A stretch of DNA of 64,000 nucleotides from Oleispira sp963933055 (GCA_963933055.1 CAWVSY010000002.1:48731-112730); one strand, 5' to 3'. Positions 35,315 to 45,277 are shown, numbered from the stretch's first letter. A program made the numbers and translations. The notes: generated by a model not told the origin, from the letters alone.

Positions 35315-36697
35315 TTAATGCTTGTTTAAATAACAGCTTATTTCTAATCCTCCTTCTGGGTGATTACGAATATCCATTCGCCCATCAAAACTAATGATTA
35401 TTCGATGCGCAATCGCCATGCCTAACCCATAACCTCGGCTACCTGCTTTTTTCTGTTTAACATCTTGATGCAATCGTTCTCGAGACTGCTCGGCACGATA
35501 AAAGGGCTTGGTTAAATTTGGCAGATGTTCTTCCGCAACACCAGGGCCATGATCTCTGATAATAAGAACAAAAGTATCATCAAGCGATTGAATAGAAATC
35601 TCTACTTTCGTATTTTCAAAAGTATGCAATAACGCATTTCGAATCAGGTTTTCTAACGCTGAACTTAATAACTTATTATCCGCCATAACCCAGCAGTGAT
35701 CAGTTTGAAAACATACTTCTATGCTTTGAGCTTGTTGTTCAAAATGTGCATCTTGAACTACTTGATTCACAACTTGAATAAGGTCTGTTGCCTGCCACTG
35801 TTCAGGGTGGCGCTCAACATCCAACTTAGCCAGTAACAAAATCTCGGCAATCATTTCATTAATACGATGTGTTTCTAAATCAATACGATCTAAGTTTTCG
35901 ATTACGGGAATACTAGCATCCATACGCGCTAACTCATTCGCGATTTGTAAACGCGCCAACGGTGAACGTAATTCATGAGAGATATCACGCAACAAACCTT
36001 TTTGATCGGCAAGCAACCTTTGTATACGCTCTGCCATGACATCAAACTCACGACTAAGATCACCAATTTCATCTCTACGTTTATTTAATGAATAACCAGA
36101 ACGGGCCGTTAAATCTCCTCCCGCGATGGCTTTAACTGTTTTTTGTAATCGTTGCAAAGGCCGTGAGAGGTAGCCGGTTAATAAAAAACCAATGCCTGCA
36201 AAAAAAACAATACCGACACACAAACCCAGATAGATATAGCTTTTAACATCCAATACCGCAAAAGGATGAAGGAATTCAACCACCAGCAAATAGAAATCGC
36301 CATCAAGCGAGGTAAGCGGTGCTTTGACCAATATTTCACTGCGATTGAGAGGTTGTATTTTGACGTGGAAATCACTAGCCGAGAACGCATAGTCGGAAAC
36401 GGGAGTCGGTACCTCTCCGCCGAGAATGTTCGCGCCGCGATTATCAAAGACATAGGCATTTACATTAGGATGCGCTTCAAAAGTAAGTAACCATTCGACC
36501 AATAATGGCTCGCCTCCGCGCTGCAACATTAATTCAGCAGAGGAAATATAGCCCTCGGTAGGGGCGATTATATTATTGGTTTCATTCGATAATTGGCGAT
36601 AAAAGACGGCATAAGCAAGCGTCACCAGTATCGCGAGTACACTGGTTAAAATAAAAGCAAAATAGATTTTCCAATAGATACCGCGCACTTCAAACAC
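35315..36697 (-). CDS. cpxA: CpxA-like envelope-stress sensor kinase
   Basis: The 460-residue kinase has membrane helices at about 10-31 and 153-176 flanking a periplasmic domain of about 120 residues, a HAMP domain, HisKA with His 241 (RDISHELRSPLARLQIANEL) and an ATPase domain (NLIRNALLHT, DHGPGV, GYGLGMAIA). The SPLARLQ H-box and the overall size are those of the CpxA/RstB type. It is paired with the CpxR-like regulator 44 bases upstream and with a small secreted protein downstream, the reverse of the E. coli cpxP-cpxRA layout but with the same three kinds of gene. The G2 region contains a charged insertion (REQSRERLHQDVKQKKAGSR segment). Confidence 0.82.
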   Translation of the reverse strand: MFEVRGIYWKIYFAFILTSVLAILVTLAYAVFYRQLSNETNNIIAPTEGYISSAELMLQRGGEPLLVEWLLTFEAHPNVNAYVFDNRGANILGGEVPTPVSDYAFSASDFHVKIQPLNRSEILVKAPLTSLDGDFYLLVVEFLHPFAVLDVKSYIYLGLCVGIVFFAGIGFLLTGYLSRPLQRLQKTVKAIAGGDLTARSGYSLNKRRDEIGDLSREFDVMAERIQRLLADQKGLLRDISHELRSPLARLQIANELARMDASIPVIENLDRIDLETHRINEMIAEILLLAKLDVERHPEQWQATDLIQVVNQVVQDAHFEQQAQSIEVCFQTDHCWVMADNKLLSSALENLIRNALLHTFENTKVEISIQSLDDTFVLIIRDHGPGVAEEHLPNLTKPFYRAEQSRERLHQDVKQKKAGSRGYGLGMAIAHRIIISFDGRMDIRNHPEGGLEISCYLNKH

Positions 36698-36741
36698 CTA
36701 ACATTTAATGATTAACCTTACCGATAAATCGAGTAGATACA

Positions 36742-37431
36742 TTAAGTATGCGCTGCAACGTACATATAACCAACACCACGAATTGTCTTAATTCGAGTTT
36801 GGCCATCGTCATGGACTCCAAGCTTTTTACGAAGATTACTTAAATGCATATCAAGGCTACGATCGAATAACGTTAACGATCGTGACATGGCCTCTTCGGC
36901 TAGCTGATTTTTTTCAACCACATTGCCAAGATGTGAAACCAAAGTATTTAAAATATTATACTCAGTAACCGTTAGCTCAAGAGGTTCATTATTTTTTAAT
37001 ACATGATGCTGGCTGTGATTAATCTCAAGCTCATCAATGCGTATCACATCCGCATTTTTAGTGACGGGCTCTGGCTGACTACGACGCAATACCGCTCGTA
37101 GGCGAGCAATAAGCTCTCTTGGGTTACACGGTTTTGGTAAATAATCATCCGCCCCAATTTCAAGGCCAACAATACGATCCATCTCATCGCCTTTTGCCGT
37201 TAACATAACAACGGGCAACTGACTTTTCTTACGCAGCTCAGTTAATACTTCAAGCCCCGTCATGCCAGGCATCATAACGTCCAATACCATCGCATCATAA
37301 GGCTGTGTTAGCGCTTGGCGCAGTCCATCAGGACCTTTATGAACTTGATCAACATCAATCCCTTCTCGTTGAAGGTATCGTGCTAGCAACTCACAAAGCT
37401 CTTGATCGTCGTCCACTAATAGAATTTTCAT
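36742..37431 (-). CDS. cpxR: CpxR-like response regulator
   Basis: The 229-residue OmpR-family regulator has a receiver domain with phosphorylated Asp 51 (MVLDVMMPGMTGLEVL), LTAKGDEMDRI and PKPCNPRELIARL, and a winged helix ending DRSLDMHLSNLRKKLG and IKTIRGVGYMY, the CpxR-type recognition helix. It should act with the kinase encoded next. In its own upstream region the minus strand carries GTTTA-N6-GTAAA (37511-37496), a weak CpxR-type repeat that could mean autoregulation. Confidence 0.86.
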   Translation of the reverse strand: MKILLVDDDQELCELLARYLQREGIDVDQVHKGPDGLRQALTQPYDAMVLDVMMPGMTGLEVLTELRKKSQLPVVMLTAKGDEMDRIVGLEIGADDYLPKPCNPRELIARLRAVLRRSQPEPVTKNADVIRIDELEINHSQHHVLKNNEPLELTVTEYNILNTLVSHLGNVVEKNQLAEEAMSRSLTLFDRSLDMHLSNLRKKLGVHDDGQTRIKTIRGVGYMYVAAHT

Positions 37432-37557
37432 TTTTTTTATGCTCTACAATTCCTTTGTGCCATTAAATAATGATACAGCGTTATTGCAATAGATATTTAC
37501 ACTTTCTAAACACTTAATGCTGAAATAGTGTCAGCAGAGCCTTAATAGCGATCTCGC

Positions 37558-37833
37558 TCAGTCTGATCGACCGTGTTCGATAACGAAGGAAATTGCTTCT
37601 TCAACGGCTTCCTCAACTTTGGTTTTAACTTCATTGAGTTCATTCGGGGACATATAAAAAGCCATATCAACTTCATAGCGATAGTATTTGGGAGGCAGCC
37701 TATTTAGCGCAACACAAGCAACGTCGGCCATGAAGTCTAAACTAGGCTCTTCTGGCCTATCGCCCAATTGCCGATGAATCTCAGTTGCTACAACTTGCTC
37801 ATAGTAATTACTTATATAATTAACAATCGCCAT
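37558..37833 (-). CDS. ComFB-family protein, possible c-di-GMP receptor
   Basis: The 91-residue protein matches the late-competence ComFB family: YYEQVVATEIHRQL, FMADVACVALNRLPPKYYRYEVDMAFYMS, then a helical tail. ComFB-type proteins have been shown in cyanobacteria to bind cyclic di-GMP. No competence genes are adjacent here; the neighbours are a CpxR-like regulator and a potassium channel, and two large c-di-GMP-type proteins lie within 7 kb on either side. A receptor role in this organism is therefore plausible but inferred. Confidence 0.78.
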   Translation of the reverse strand: MAIVNYISNYYEQVVATEIHRQLGDRPEEPSLDFMADVACVALNRLPPKYYRYEVDMAFYMSPNELNEVKTKVEEAVEEAISFVIEHGRSD

Positions 37834-37905
37834 ATAATATTCCTCTGTCTTATCCTTTCACTCTAGCCTATCTAAGCTTAAGCGTGAGTCACAACAACTA
37901 GAAAA

Positions 37906-38688
37906 CTACTTTTTAGCTAACAACTGGTCTATTTTGCTTTCCAATGACATTACTTTTTCTTCCAGCTGCCCTAACTTCTGGCTATGCTCCACTTCTTTAG
38001 CGGATAGCTTATCCTCTGATTCCGATAAAAAGAATGCAGAAAAACTGGCGGTTAACATTGAAAACAAAGCAACCCCTAATAAAATCAGAAAGCCAGCAAA
38101 TACCCTTCCTATCGGTGTGATTGGCACAATATCACCATAACCTACCGTAGTAACCGTTACCCATGCCCACCAAATACCATCTAAAGGAGTTTCAATTCCA
38201 GGATCAACCGTTGCCATAATAGTGCCTGCAAACACCACAACGAGAAAACTGATCATCAAGGTTGTTCCGAGATTATTATGGCCTAATATTTTTCGAGCAG
38301 AAGAAAACATGCTGAATAGCAAAGAGAATAAAACCAGTAGGCGCAAAATCCTGAGCCCACCGGCTATTGGGAAAACATCCCACAACCAAGGCATTCCCCA
38401 GATGATAATAACCAGTGCTCCCCAGTTACTTTTCAAAAAAGCCGTTTTATCATTGACCAAACTGCTCAGAACCACAATTTCGATAACAAAGAAGGCCCAT
38501 ATTAACCAATCACTATAAAAGGTTAATAGTGGGGTCATCTTATGCGCATCGATATACCATTCTAGAATGATCCAAAAGGCAATCAGTATCATTGGCCATT
38601 CAAATAATCGCCCAGCCTTAATTGCACGATAATTCTCACCACGATCAACGCCTGAAAGCCCGAAAAATCCTGCTAAGTTGTTCTTCAT
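37906..38688 (-). CDS. Voltage-gated-type potassium channel
   Basis: The 260-residue membrane protein has a six-helix channel layout: four helices in the first ~130 residues, including a modest S4 (LRILRLLVLFSLLF) with few positive charges, then S5, the pore with the K+ selectivity filter TVTTVGYGD, and S6. The last ~35 residues (AKEVEHSQKLGQLEEKVMSL) form a predicted coiled coil suited to tetramer assembly. The sparse charge in S4 suggests weak or no voltage sensing. It is 72 bases upstream of the ComFB gene on the same strand. Confidence 0.9.
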   Translation of the reverse strand: MKNNLAGFFGLSGVDRGENYRAIKAGRLFEWPMILIAFWIILEWYIDAHKMTPLLTFYSDWLIWAFFVIEIVVLSSLVNDKTAFLKSNWGALVIIIWGMPWLWDVFPIAGGLRILRLLVLFSLLFSMFSSARKILGHNNLGTTLMISFLVVVFAGTIMATVDPGIETPLDGIWWAWVTVTTVGYGDIVPITPIGRVFAGFLILLGVALFSMLTASFSAFFLSESEDKLSAKEVEHSQKLGQLEEKVMSLESKIDQLLAKK

Positions 38689-38765
38689 ACAGTTAACTGC
38701 CCTATAAAAACGTATGTCCTTGCAGGATGATAGCCAAAGCTAGAATTCGTTACCATCAATGCTCA

Positions 38766-39152
38766 TTAATAAATACCCGGATCAATTTCAATCTTGTGCA
38801 CTTCACCACGCCAGCCATCAAAGCCACCATTGAGCATTTCAATACCTGTGAAGCCCATGTGCTTTAACGTCAACGCCGCTAAAGTGCTGCGTCCGCCATT
38901 CTTACAATAAATCAATATGGGCTGCTGAGGATCCATTAATTGAGGGTGATTGCTTACTTTAAATTCTAGCACTCCACGGGGAACATTAATCGCATGAGGC
39001 AAGTGACCCACTTGAAATTCTGCGGGTTCTCTCACATCCAAGACCACGACTTTTTGCGACAACATTGCTTCTGCACGCTCAGTATCGACAATCGTTATTT
39101 GATCGCATGCATCGGCTAGCATGGATTTACAGGTTAATATTTCACTTTTCAT
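38766..39152 (-). CDS. Single-domain rhodanese-like sulfurtransferase
   Basis: The 128-residue protein has one rhodanese domain: VVVLDVREPAEFQVGHLPHAINVPRG and the active-site loop IYCKNGGRS, with the catalytic Cys present. The loop is six residues long as in sulfurtransferases rather than phosphatases. No signal peptide is obvious, so it is probably cytoplasmic. The partner pathway is not visible; the 274-base gap to the next, divergent gene is AT-rich with no clear control site. Confidence 0.87.
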   Translation of the reverse strand: MKSEILTCKSMLADACDQITIVDTERAEAMLSQKVVVLDVREPAEFQVGHLPHAINVPRGVLEFKVSNHPQLMDPQQPILIYCKNGGRSTLAALTLKHMGFTGIEMLNGGFDGWRGEVHKIEIDPGIY

Positions 39153-39426
39153 GACAATCTCTCTATATAACTACACAGTTATCTACTAGAATAACAAGCT
39201 TATTGAGTCAGTAATAGATACATATTAGGTTTAATTACTCCAAAGTAATTTTATCGATCTTTTACATTTAGTGCATATTTTATGTGACACAATGTAATGA
39301 TTATTAATGAGACCGTATTTCTGCTACTGAAAATTACTGCACGACGCTTCAAGCAGCTCTCTAATTAACGCTTATACTCAAAAGAGTACGACCACACATT
39401 GATTATCTCACCCTGGATCAATAAGA

Positions 39427-42400
39427 ATGGAAAAACGTGAACATCCTCGATTTGAAAGCCACATTGAAGCCAAGCTCATTTCAGCTGATGGCGCTAGTTA
39501 TCAATGCTATGTTTCAGATTTTTCCCAAGATGGATTACACCTTTATTGGCCAGAAAGTGAAGATTACAATATTCATGAAAAAGAGACCCTTCAACTTTAT
39601 TTAACGATAGAAGGCTCACCGTTAAATATCTCTGTCGAATGTTTATTCAAAGAAAATAACAATGCTGGCTTTAGACTGATTCAGCCTAATGATGATTTAT
39701 TTCTAAAACTTCAAAGTATAAACCAAGCCTCAAGAAATCGTGGTGAACTATCCGATGAGAAAAGAAGCCACTACAGAGACCTATTTATACAGCGAGTAAA
39801 AGAGACTAGCCAAGGAATCATTAAGCAGTGGCATAGTGAAATTTTAGAAGCGCTATTTTCTCACGCTAACAAGGCACTGAATAATGCAGAACAGCAAACA
39901 TTCTATAGTGCAGAACGGTTATTAAAAGATGAAAAAAACACCCTACAAAATGCATTCATCCAAGCCATTTCAGCGCAATTAAAGTGCTGGATTGAAGGAA
40001 AACCGCAACTTACCAATCGCATTGAACATTCAAACCATGAAAATCAAAGCCTCTCACTGGTACAACAAGATGATTTTGAAGACTGGCTACTCTCAAAAGT
40101 AACCAGCACACACCTACAGTCACGTTTGAGCCATGGGTCATTTGAAGTACGACAGCTATTGGATATGATCTCTGAAGCGAAGCCAGAGAATTGCTTCAAT
40201 CCACTCGGCGCCAGTATTATTACGGAAGCGTTTCGTGCGGCTATCGAAAAACTGAATATTGAAAGCGATGTACGCCAAGTCGTATTTGATGTGTTCGAGC
40301 AAGTGGCTGGGCATCAGCTGCAAGCCGTTTATCAATGGTTGATAAAACTCATCGATATTCCATTAGTATTTCGTCACCGCCCAGTGCAATCATCAAGCAG
40401 AGCAAGCCATACTGCCGTCGCTCAAAATGACAGCGATGAACAAGACACCTCCCCATCAGAACCTCAAATATTGCCTAATAATACTGGCCAGCAGATACCG
40501 TCAGGCAGCTCTAGTCCTTCATATGCAAGCCCTGCGCACTCAAGCACTGCACATTCAAACACGGGCTCGATGCATTCATTTCGTCAGCATCAAGCCGAAG
40601 CACAGCAAGCGTATAGCAACATTCAAAACCTATTAGCACTGCGTTATCAACGCATTGAAAGCGGTTTATCCAGTGCAGGTATTGCCAACGAACTCAATGC
40701 CCCTAGCATGCCTATCGCTAATCACAGCCAAGTGCAAAGTGCACTGCAACAACTATGGCAGCAATCCGATACCCGTGTAGGCCATGTTCGTCAAGATTTA
40801 GAGCAAGCTCTCGCTCATCAAGAAATAGGCTTACCACTAGAGAATCGAGAAGCGTTAGATACGTTAGAACACGTCACTCAAAATTTGGTGAGCAGTGAGC
40901 AAATATCAGATTTCGTCAAACCGTTTATTGAAGAGCTCGAACAGCCGCTCTCAATGATGATGTTGAATGACCCTAGCATGATGTTTAACCCACATCACCC
41001 TGGCCGCGTCGCACTCAACTCCATTTCTAAACTGGGTAGAATGACGACAACAGGGCAAGAAAGAGTCAGTGAACAACTGAAAATATTACTTCAAGAGATT
41101 GATAGTAAAAGCTCACCTGAAGAACTAGAAGCGCAATTAGAAAGCTTACAAAATGGCGTTGATATAATGCTAGTAGAAGCTCAGCGCCGAGCAAAAATGA
41201 ATGCAGACCGTGTTGCCCAAGCAGCAGAGGGTGAGCACAAAGTTGAACGAGCACGTAAAAAGATATCGCGTTTAATTAATAAAGATACTTCTGGAAAAAC
41301 CTTACCTGCCATCGTTATGGAATGGTTAGAACAAGGCTGGACCCCGCTATTAACGCTTACTTATTTACGGGAAACATCTGAAAGTAAGCGTTTCCGAGGC
41401 GCGGTGAAACTCTATCGCCAAGTTCTCTCTTTATTTAATCCAACGAATGCAGGGCGTCAGGAATTATTTGACCGCTTTAAGCCTCTCATTAATTTAATGC
41501 ACAACGAGCTCGACCAACTTAACGGCATATTACCTGACCACAATCGCTGGCATGAAGGTATTATCTCGGTTGCAGAGCAGCACTTGAAAACGGGCGAAAT
41601 TGAACAAGTTATTGAAGTGCCTGAGCAAGTAGAAGAAGAAAAACCAGTCCTTGAAGGTAAAGGCGCCCGCAAGGCACTTAACTTACAAGTGGGTGATTGG
41701 CTATTACTTGTTGAACAAGACCAAAATGTCTCGGTTGTTTGGGTCGCAGAAGACGGGTCCAAGTTTGCTTGTGTGAACCATAGTGGTATGAAAGTTATTG
41801 ATTTCACACTTGAAAAACTTGCGGCGGCTTTAGACGATGGCAGCGTGAAACGTCTGTACGAACAAGAAGAATCTGCGGTAGATCAAAGCTTAGATACCCT
41901 CGTTCAGCAAATTTATAATGACTTATCGGCGCAGGCCAATACCGATGCGTTAACCCAAATTAGTACACGCCAGCACTTTATGAGATTCCTAAAAGAAGAG
42001 GCGGCTAAATCTCATCGCTCCAATTTAACACATACCCTGTGCTTAATTGATATCGACCAATTTAAATTGATTAATAGCGAATATGGCGTTGAAGGTGGCG
42101 ACCAATGCTTAAAAGCTGTTTCAAAGCAGCTAGTTAAATTTGCAGGAAATACATTAGATTGTGCCCGCATGGGCAGTAATGAATTTGCCATTTTATTCCA
42201 GCATAGCGATCTCGAAAAAGGCGAAAAACGCGCACGAGAACTAAAGCAAATACTGGAAAAAATGGATATTGTGAGTGAGAACAGTAAATTCCGTATCCAT
42301 TTAAGCATGGGAGTATCCGAGCTTAGCTACCAGGTAGCCAATGAATTGGATCTAGTAGAGTTTGCCGAATCGGCCTGCTTACTCGCAAAAGAAAAAGGTG

Positions 42401-43221
42401 GAAGTCGAGTCTATCGCTATATTGAAGACGATAATGCTCGCATAAAACGAGACGAATTCATGTCTTGGGCTAATAAACTGAATCAGGCACTGGATACCAA
42501 TGAACTGCATCTGCTATGCCTTCCGGTAACGGCCATCCAAGAAGCAGAAAAAGAGTTACGCCAATATGAAGTTATTATCAGTATTGAAGATGAAAATGGC
42601 GTAAAAATTCCGCCTTTAGAATACCTGCAAGCAGCTGAGCACTATAGCCGCATGCATCTGGTCGATCGCTGGACACTAGAGCAACTGATTAAATGGATGA
42701 GCACTCATAAAGACGAAGTGGCTAACGTTGATCGATTCATGCTGAAACTTTCTGGCTATTCTATGAATGATGACTCTTTATTAGCTTTTATTTTTGAGCA
42801 AGCTCGTGAGCATGATATTCCTGTGGATAAATTCTGTTTTGAACTCAATGAAACTTCTGCCATTCAAAATATTGAAGATGCTGCAGATTTCATGCACGAA
42901 ATGCGCAGTTTAGGCTGTGAATTCACGCTATCCGATTTTGGCACAGGCCAGTCTTCGTTTGAGTACCTGAAACAACTGCCCGTGAACTATGTAAAAATAG
43001 ACCATACTTTCATTTCAGAACTGGTCACCAGCTCTGCGGACTATGCCATGGTTAAATCCATTCATGAGATTGCGCATTTTATGGCGAAAAAGACCATTGC
43101 CGAGCAAGTGAACGATGAAGATACGCTGAATATTCTTCGCAGTATTGGTATTGACTTAGCAATGGGCGGGCAGCTAAATAAAGCGATTCCTCTTAGCGAG
43201 CTATCGCATTCACTCGCCTAA
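39427..43221 (+). CDS. PilZ-DUF1631-degenerate GGDEF-degenerate EAL c-di-GMP effector
   Basis: The 1264-residue protein opens with a PilZ domain having both c-di-GMP motifs (RxxxR in KREHPRFE, residues 4-8, and DFSQDG). A long DUF1631-type helical region follows (about 130-800), interrupted by a Ser/His-rich linker (about 350-385). The GGDEF domain reads GSNEF near 915 and so has lost the second Gly and the Asp. The EAL domain lacks the EAL motif (YEVIISIED), reads SDFGTG for DDFGTG and AEQVN for AEGVE. I therefore expect a c-di-GMP-binding scaffold and not an enzyme. Family members exist in Pseudomonas and relatives. It is divergent from the rhodanese gene and has no signal peptide. Confidence 0.88.
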   Translation: MEKREHPRFESHIEAKLISADGASYQCYVSDFSQDGLHLYWPESEDYNIHEKETLQLYLTIEGSPLNISVECLFKENNNAGFRLIQPNDDLFLKLQSINQASRNRGELSDEKRSHYRDLFIQRVKETSQGIIKQWHSEILEALFSHANKALNNAEQQTFYSAERLLKDEKNTLQNAFIQAISAQLKCWIEGKPQLTNRIEHSNHENQSLSLVQQDDFEDWLLSKVTSTHLQSRLSHGSFEVRQLLDMISEAKPENCFNPLGASIITEAFRAAIEKLNIESDVRQVVFDVFEQVAGHQLQAVYQWLIKLIDIPLVFRHRPVQSSSRASHTAVAQNDSDEQDTSPSEPQILPNNTGQQIPSGSSSPSYASPAHSSTAHSNTGSMHSFRQHQAEAQQAYSNIQNLLALRYQRIESGLSSAGIANELNAPSMPIANHSQVQSALQQLWQQSDTRVGHVRQDLEQALAHQEIGLPLENREALDTLEHVTQNLVSSEQISDFVKPFIEELEQPLSMMMLNDPSMMFNPHHPGRVALNSISKLGRMTTTGQERVSEQLKILLQEIDSKSSPEELEAQLESLQNGVDIMLVEAQRRAKMNADRVAQAAEGEHKVERARKKISRLINKDTSGKTLPAIVMEWLEQGWTPLLTLTYLRETSESKRFRGAVKLYRQVLSLFNPTNAGRQELFDRFKPLINLMHNELDQLNGILPDHNRWHEGIISVAEQHLKTGEIEQVIEVPEQVEEEKPVLEGKGARKALNLQVGDWLLLVEQDQNVSVVWVAEDGSKFACVNHSGMKVIDFTLEKLAAALDDGSVKRLYEQEESAVDQSLDTLVQQIYNDLSAQANTDALTQISTRQHFMRFLKEEAAKSHRSNLTHTLCLIDIDQFKLINSEYGVEGGDQCLKAVSKQLVKFAGNTLDCARMGSNEFAILFQHSDLEKGEKRARELKQILEKMDIVSENSKFRIHLSMGVSELSYQVANELDLVEFAESACLLAKEKGGSRVYRYIEDDNARIKRDEFMSWANKLNQALDTNELHLLCLPVTAIQEAEKELRQYEVIISIEDENGVKIPPLEYLQAAEHYSRMHLVDRWTLEQLIKWMSTHKDEVANVDRFMLKLSGYSMNDDSLLAFIFEQAREHDIPVDKFCFELNETSAIQNIEDAADFMHEMRSLGCEFTLSDFGTGQSSFEYLKQLPVNYVKIDHTFISELVTSSADYAMVKSIHEIAHFMAKKTIAEQVNDEDTLNILRSIGIDLAMGGQLNKAIPLSELSHSLA

Positions 43222-43335
43222 TGCAGCAATGTCGATTGTTATAGTTGCCAGAAAAGACTGTCGCACAAGAGATTGGTTAAAATGTCGTTATAAGCAGTGT
43301 ACAATTCGCTCTCATTTTTTTGTCTCAGTATTTTT

Positions 43336-44166
43336 ATGACCAGATTCTTCATCATTTTAGCCATTATCAGCATCCAGGCGTGTTCAATCGGCAACCTGCC
43401 GCACAACCTATCACGCTCGATGATGAACCAAGAAGATCCAGAATTAGTGCGTACAGCAGCCCCTGCTTACCTATTAATGCTTGATGCCTTAATAGAAACC
43501 TATCCCGATGATGAAACCTTCTTAATCCCTGCGGCTAAACTTTATGGCGCTTACGCCGGTGTTTTTGCTAATGATGAAGCACAAATGAAGCGTATGGTTA
43601 ATCGTGCTAAAAGTTATGCTCAACGTGCCTTGTGCGAAAGTGAAGAAGACTTATGCAGTGCTCTCGATCAGCAAATCGAAGATATCAACCTTGAACTCGC
43701 TGAACTGGATGAAGATGAGTTAGTTATTGTCTATACCTATGCGGCATCCTGGGCCAGCTGGATTCGAGCGAACAGCACTGATTGGGATGCCATCGCACAA
43801 CTTCCTAAAGTAAAAATTCTATTTAACTGGGTGCTCAAATACGATCCAGATTATGACAACGGTACCGCCCAAATTTACATGGGCGTTCTAGAGTCACAAA
43901 TCCCACCCTCATTAGGTGGTCGTCCTGATTTGGCAAAAGCGCATTTTGAAAGTGCTATCAAAGCGTCTGACGGCAAAAATTTAATGGCTAAAGTATTATA
44001 TGCTCAACAATATGCTCGCCTTTTATTTGAACAAGAACTTCATGACCGTTTATTAAACGAAGTACTCAGTGCTGAGGCTAAAGCAGAAGGTTTAACGTTA
44101 GTGAATCAGCTTGCCAAAAAACAAGCAAAAGCATTACTTGCAGATTCCGCAGAATATTTTGAATAG
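43336..44166 (+). CDS. TatT-type TRAP transporter-associated lipoprotein
   Basis: The product of about 276 residues starts with a lipoprotein signal (ILAIISIQAC, lipobox Cys near residue 16) followed by a helical-repeat body typical of TatT (LPHNLSRSMMNQEDPELVRTAAPAYLLMLDAL, LGGRPDLAKAHFE). In Treponema this family forms a trimeric ring that carries the DctP-type binding protein and its ligand. I start at ATG 43336 because the signal peptide fits; an in-frame start at 43297 gives an unlikely longer tail. The ribosome site is weak. It is immediately upstream of the DctP gene. Confidence 0.86.
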   Translation: MTRFFIILAIISIQACSIGNLPHNLSRSMMNQEDPELVRTAAPAYLLMLDALIETYPDDETFLIPAAKLYGAYAGVFANDEAQMKRMVNRAKSYAQRALCESEEDLCSALDQQIEDINLELAELDEDELVIVYTYAASWASWIRANSTDWDAIAQLPKVKILFNWVLKYDPDYDNGTAQIYMGVLESQIPPSLGGRPDLAKAHFESAIKASDGKNLMAKVLYAQQYARLLFEQELHDRLLNEVLSAEAKAEGLTLVNQLAKKQAKALLADSAEYFE

Positions 44167-44214
44167 CGTTTTAACTGAATCATGTCAACCCAATTTAACT
44201 TTGAGTCACATATT

Positions 44215-45204
44215 ATGAGCTTTATAAAAACACTGATTGTATCCAGTTTTATTGCATTCTCTTGCAGCCAAGCCTTCGCCGCGACGTTAAAAATTGCGAC
44301 GGTGGTGCCAAACGGCAGCAGCTGGATGAATGAAATGAAGGCGGCAGCAAAAGAAGTTAAGAAAAAAACAGAAGGCCGTGTGAAAATCAAATACTACCCT
44401 GGTGGCGTTATGGGGAGTGATAAAACCGTATTACGTAAAATGCGCTCAGGCCAACTTCATGGCGGAGCCATATCAGCCGGCGCCTTAGCGCACATTTATA
44501 ACGGCGTACAAATATATAGCCTGCCGTTCACCTTTAATAACCTTGATGAAGTGCGTCATATTCGTAAAACATTTGATCCTATCATCTCACAAGGTCTGGC
44601 TGATAACGGTTTTCAGCTGCTTGGCCTATCGGAAGGCGGTTTCGCTTACCTTATGTCAAATAAAGCGCTTACCAAAGCCGAAGATATTAAAGGGCAAAAA
44701 GTTTGGGTTCCTGAAGGTGATTTAATTGGTAACGAAATTTTTACCGTTGCGGGCATTAATCCAATCGCCTCTCCCATTTCCAATGTTTATACTGGCCTTC
44801 AAACAGGTCTGCTCGATACCGTGACCATCAATCCATCTGGGGCAATTGCTTTACAGTGGCATACAAAAGTCAATCATATGGCTGATGAACCTCTGCTTCT
44901 CATTATGGGAATGTTAGTCGTTGATCAACAAGCCTTTAAGAAAATCAACGAAGCTGATCAGAAAATTGTTAAAGACGTAGTCGCTGCAGCCTTTAAACGT
45001 TTAGATACCTTAAATGCAGAAGGTGATATCGGAGCCCGTGCAGCACTGCAAAAAAATGGCATTCAGTTTGATAAGCCATCCGGCACTGAATGGCGTGAAA
45101 TTGCAGACAAAGCCCTTGAGAATTTAAAAGCCGTTAATGCTTATCCAGCAGATACTTATAACGACTTACTTCAAGCCTTAAAAGACTATCGCCAAAATAA
45201 ATAA
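44215..45204 (+). CDS. TRAP transporter substrate-binding protein (DctP family)
   Basis: The protein has a signal peptide (SFIKTLIVSSFIAFSCSQAFA) and a DctP/DctP-7-like binding fold: LKIATVVPNGSSWMNEMKAAAKEVKKKTEGRVKIKYYPGG, MRSGQLHGGAISAG, and LKGQKVWVPEGD-type substrate loop near residue 165. It delivers an unknown, probably carboxylate or hydrophobic, ligand to the DctQM permease. ATG 44215 places the signal peptide at the start; 44182 is an alternative. With TatT upstream it belongs to the TatT/P type known from Treponema. A hairpin follows the gene. Confidence 0.9.
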   Translation: MSFIKTLIVSSFIAFSCSQAFAATLKIATVVPNGSSWMNEMKAAAKEVKKKTEGRVKIKYYPGGVMGSDKTVLRKMRSGQLHGGAISAGALAHIYNGVQIYSLPFTFNNLDEVRHIRKTFDPIISQGLADNGFQLLGLSEGGFAYLMSNKALTKAEDIKGQKVWVPEGDLIGNEIFTVAGINPIASPISNVYTGLQTGLLDTVTINPSGAIALQWHTKVNHMADEPLLLIMGMLVVDQQAFKKINEADQKIVKDVVAAAFKRLDTLNAEGDIGARAALQKNGIQFDKPSGTEWREIADKALENLKAVNAYPADTYNDLLQALKDYRQNK

Positions 45205-45209
45205 GCTTG

Positions 45210-45232
45210 GCCTGCTAGATTAAGTAGCGGGC
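45210..45232 (+). terminator. Intercistronic hairpin after the TRAP binding-protein gene
   Basis: GCCTGCTA (45210-45217) pairs with TAGCGGGC (45225-45232) with one wobble and a seven-base loop; TCTTGCATTT follows. The T run is weak, so it is probably a partial terminator or a 3' stabiliser giving more binding protein than permease. Confidence 0.5.
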
Positions 45233-45277
45233 TCTTGCATTTAAAGTCCGTCATTTAATCCATAGCGAATTTCATTC

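Noticed and set aside
39153..39426. Control sites between the rhodanese and PilZ genes
   Set aside because: The gap is AT-rich with several TAAT and TTTACATTTA-like strings, but none forms a convincing promoter or operator.
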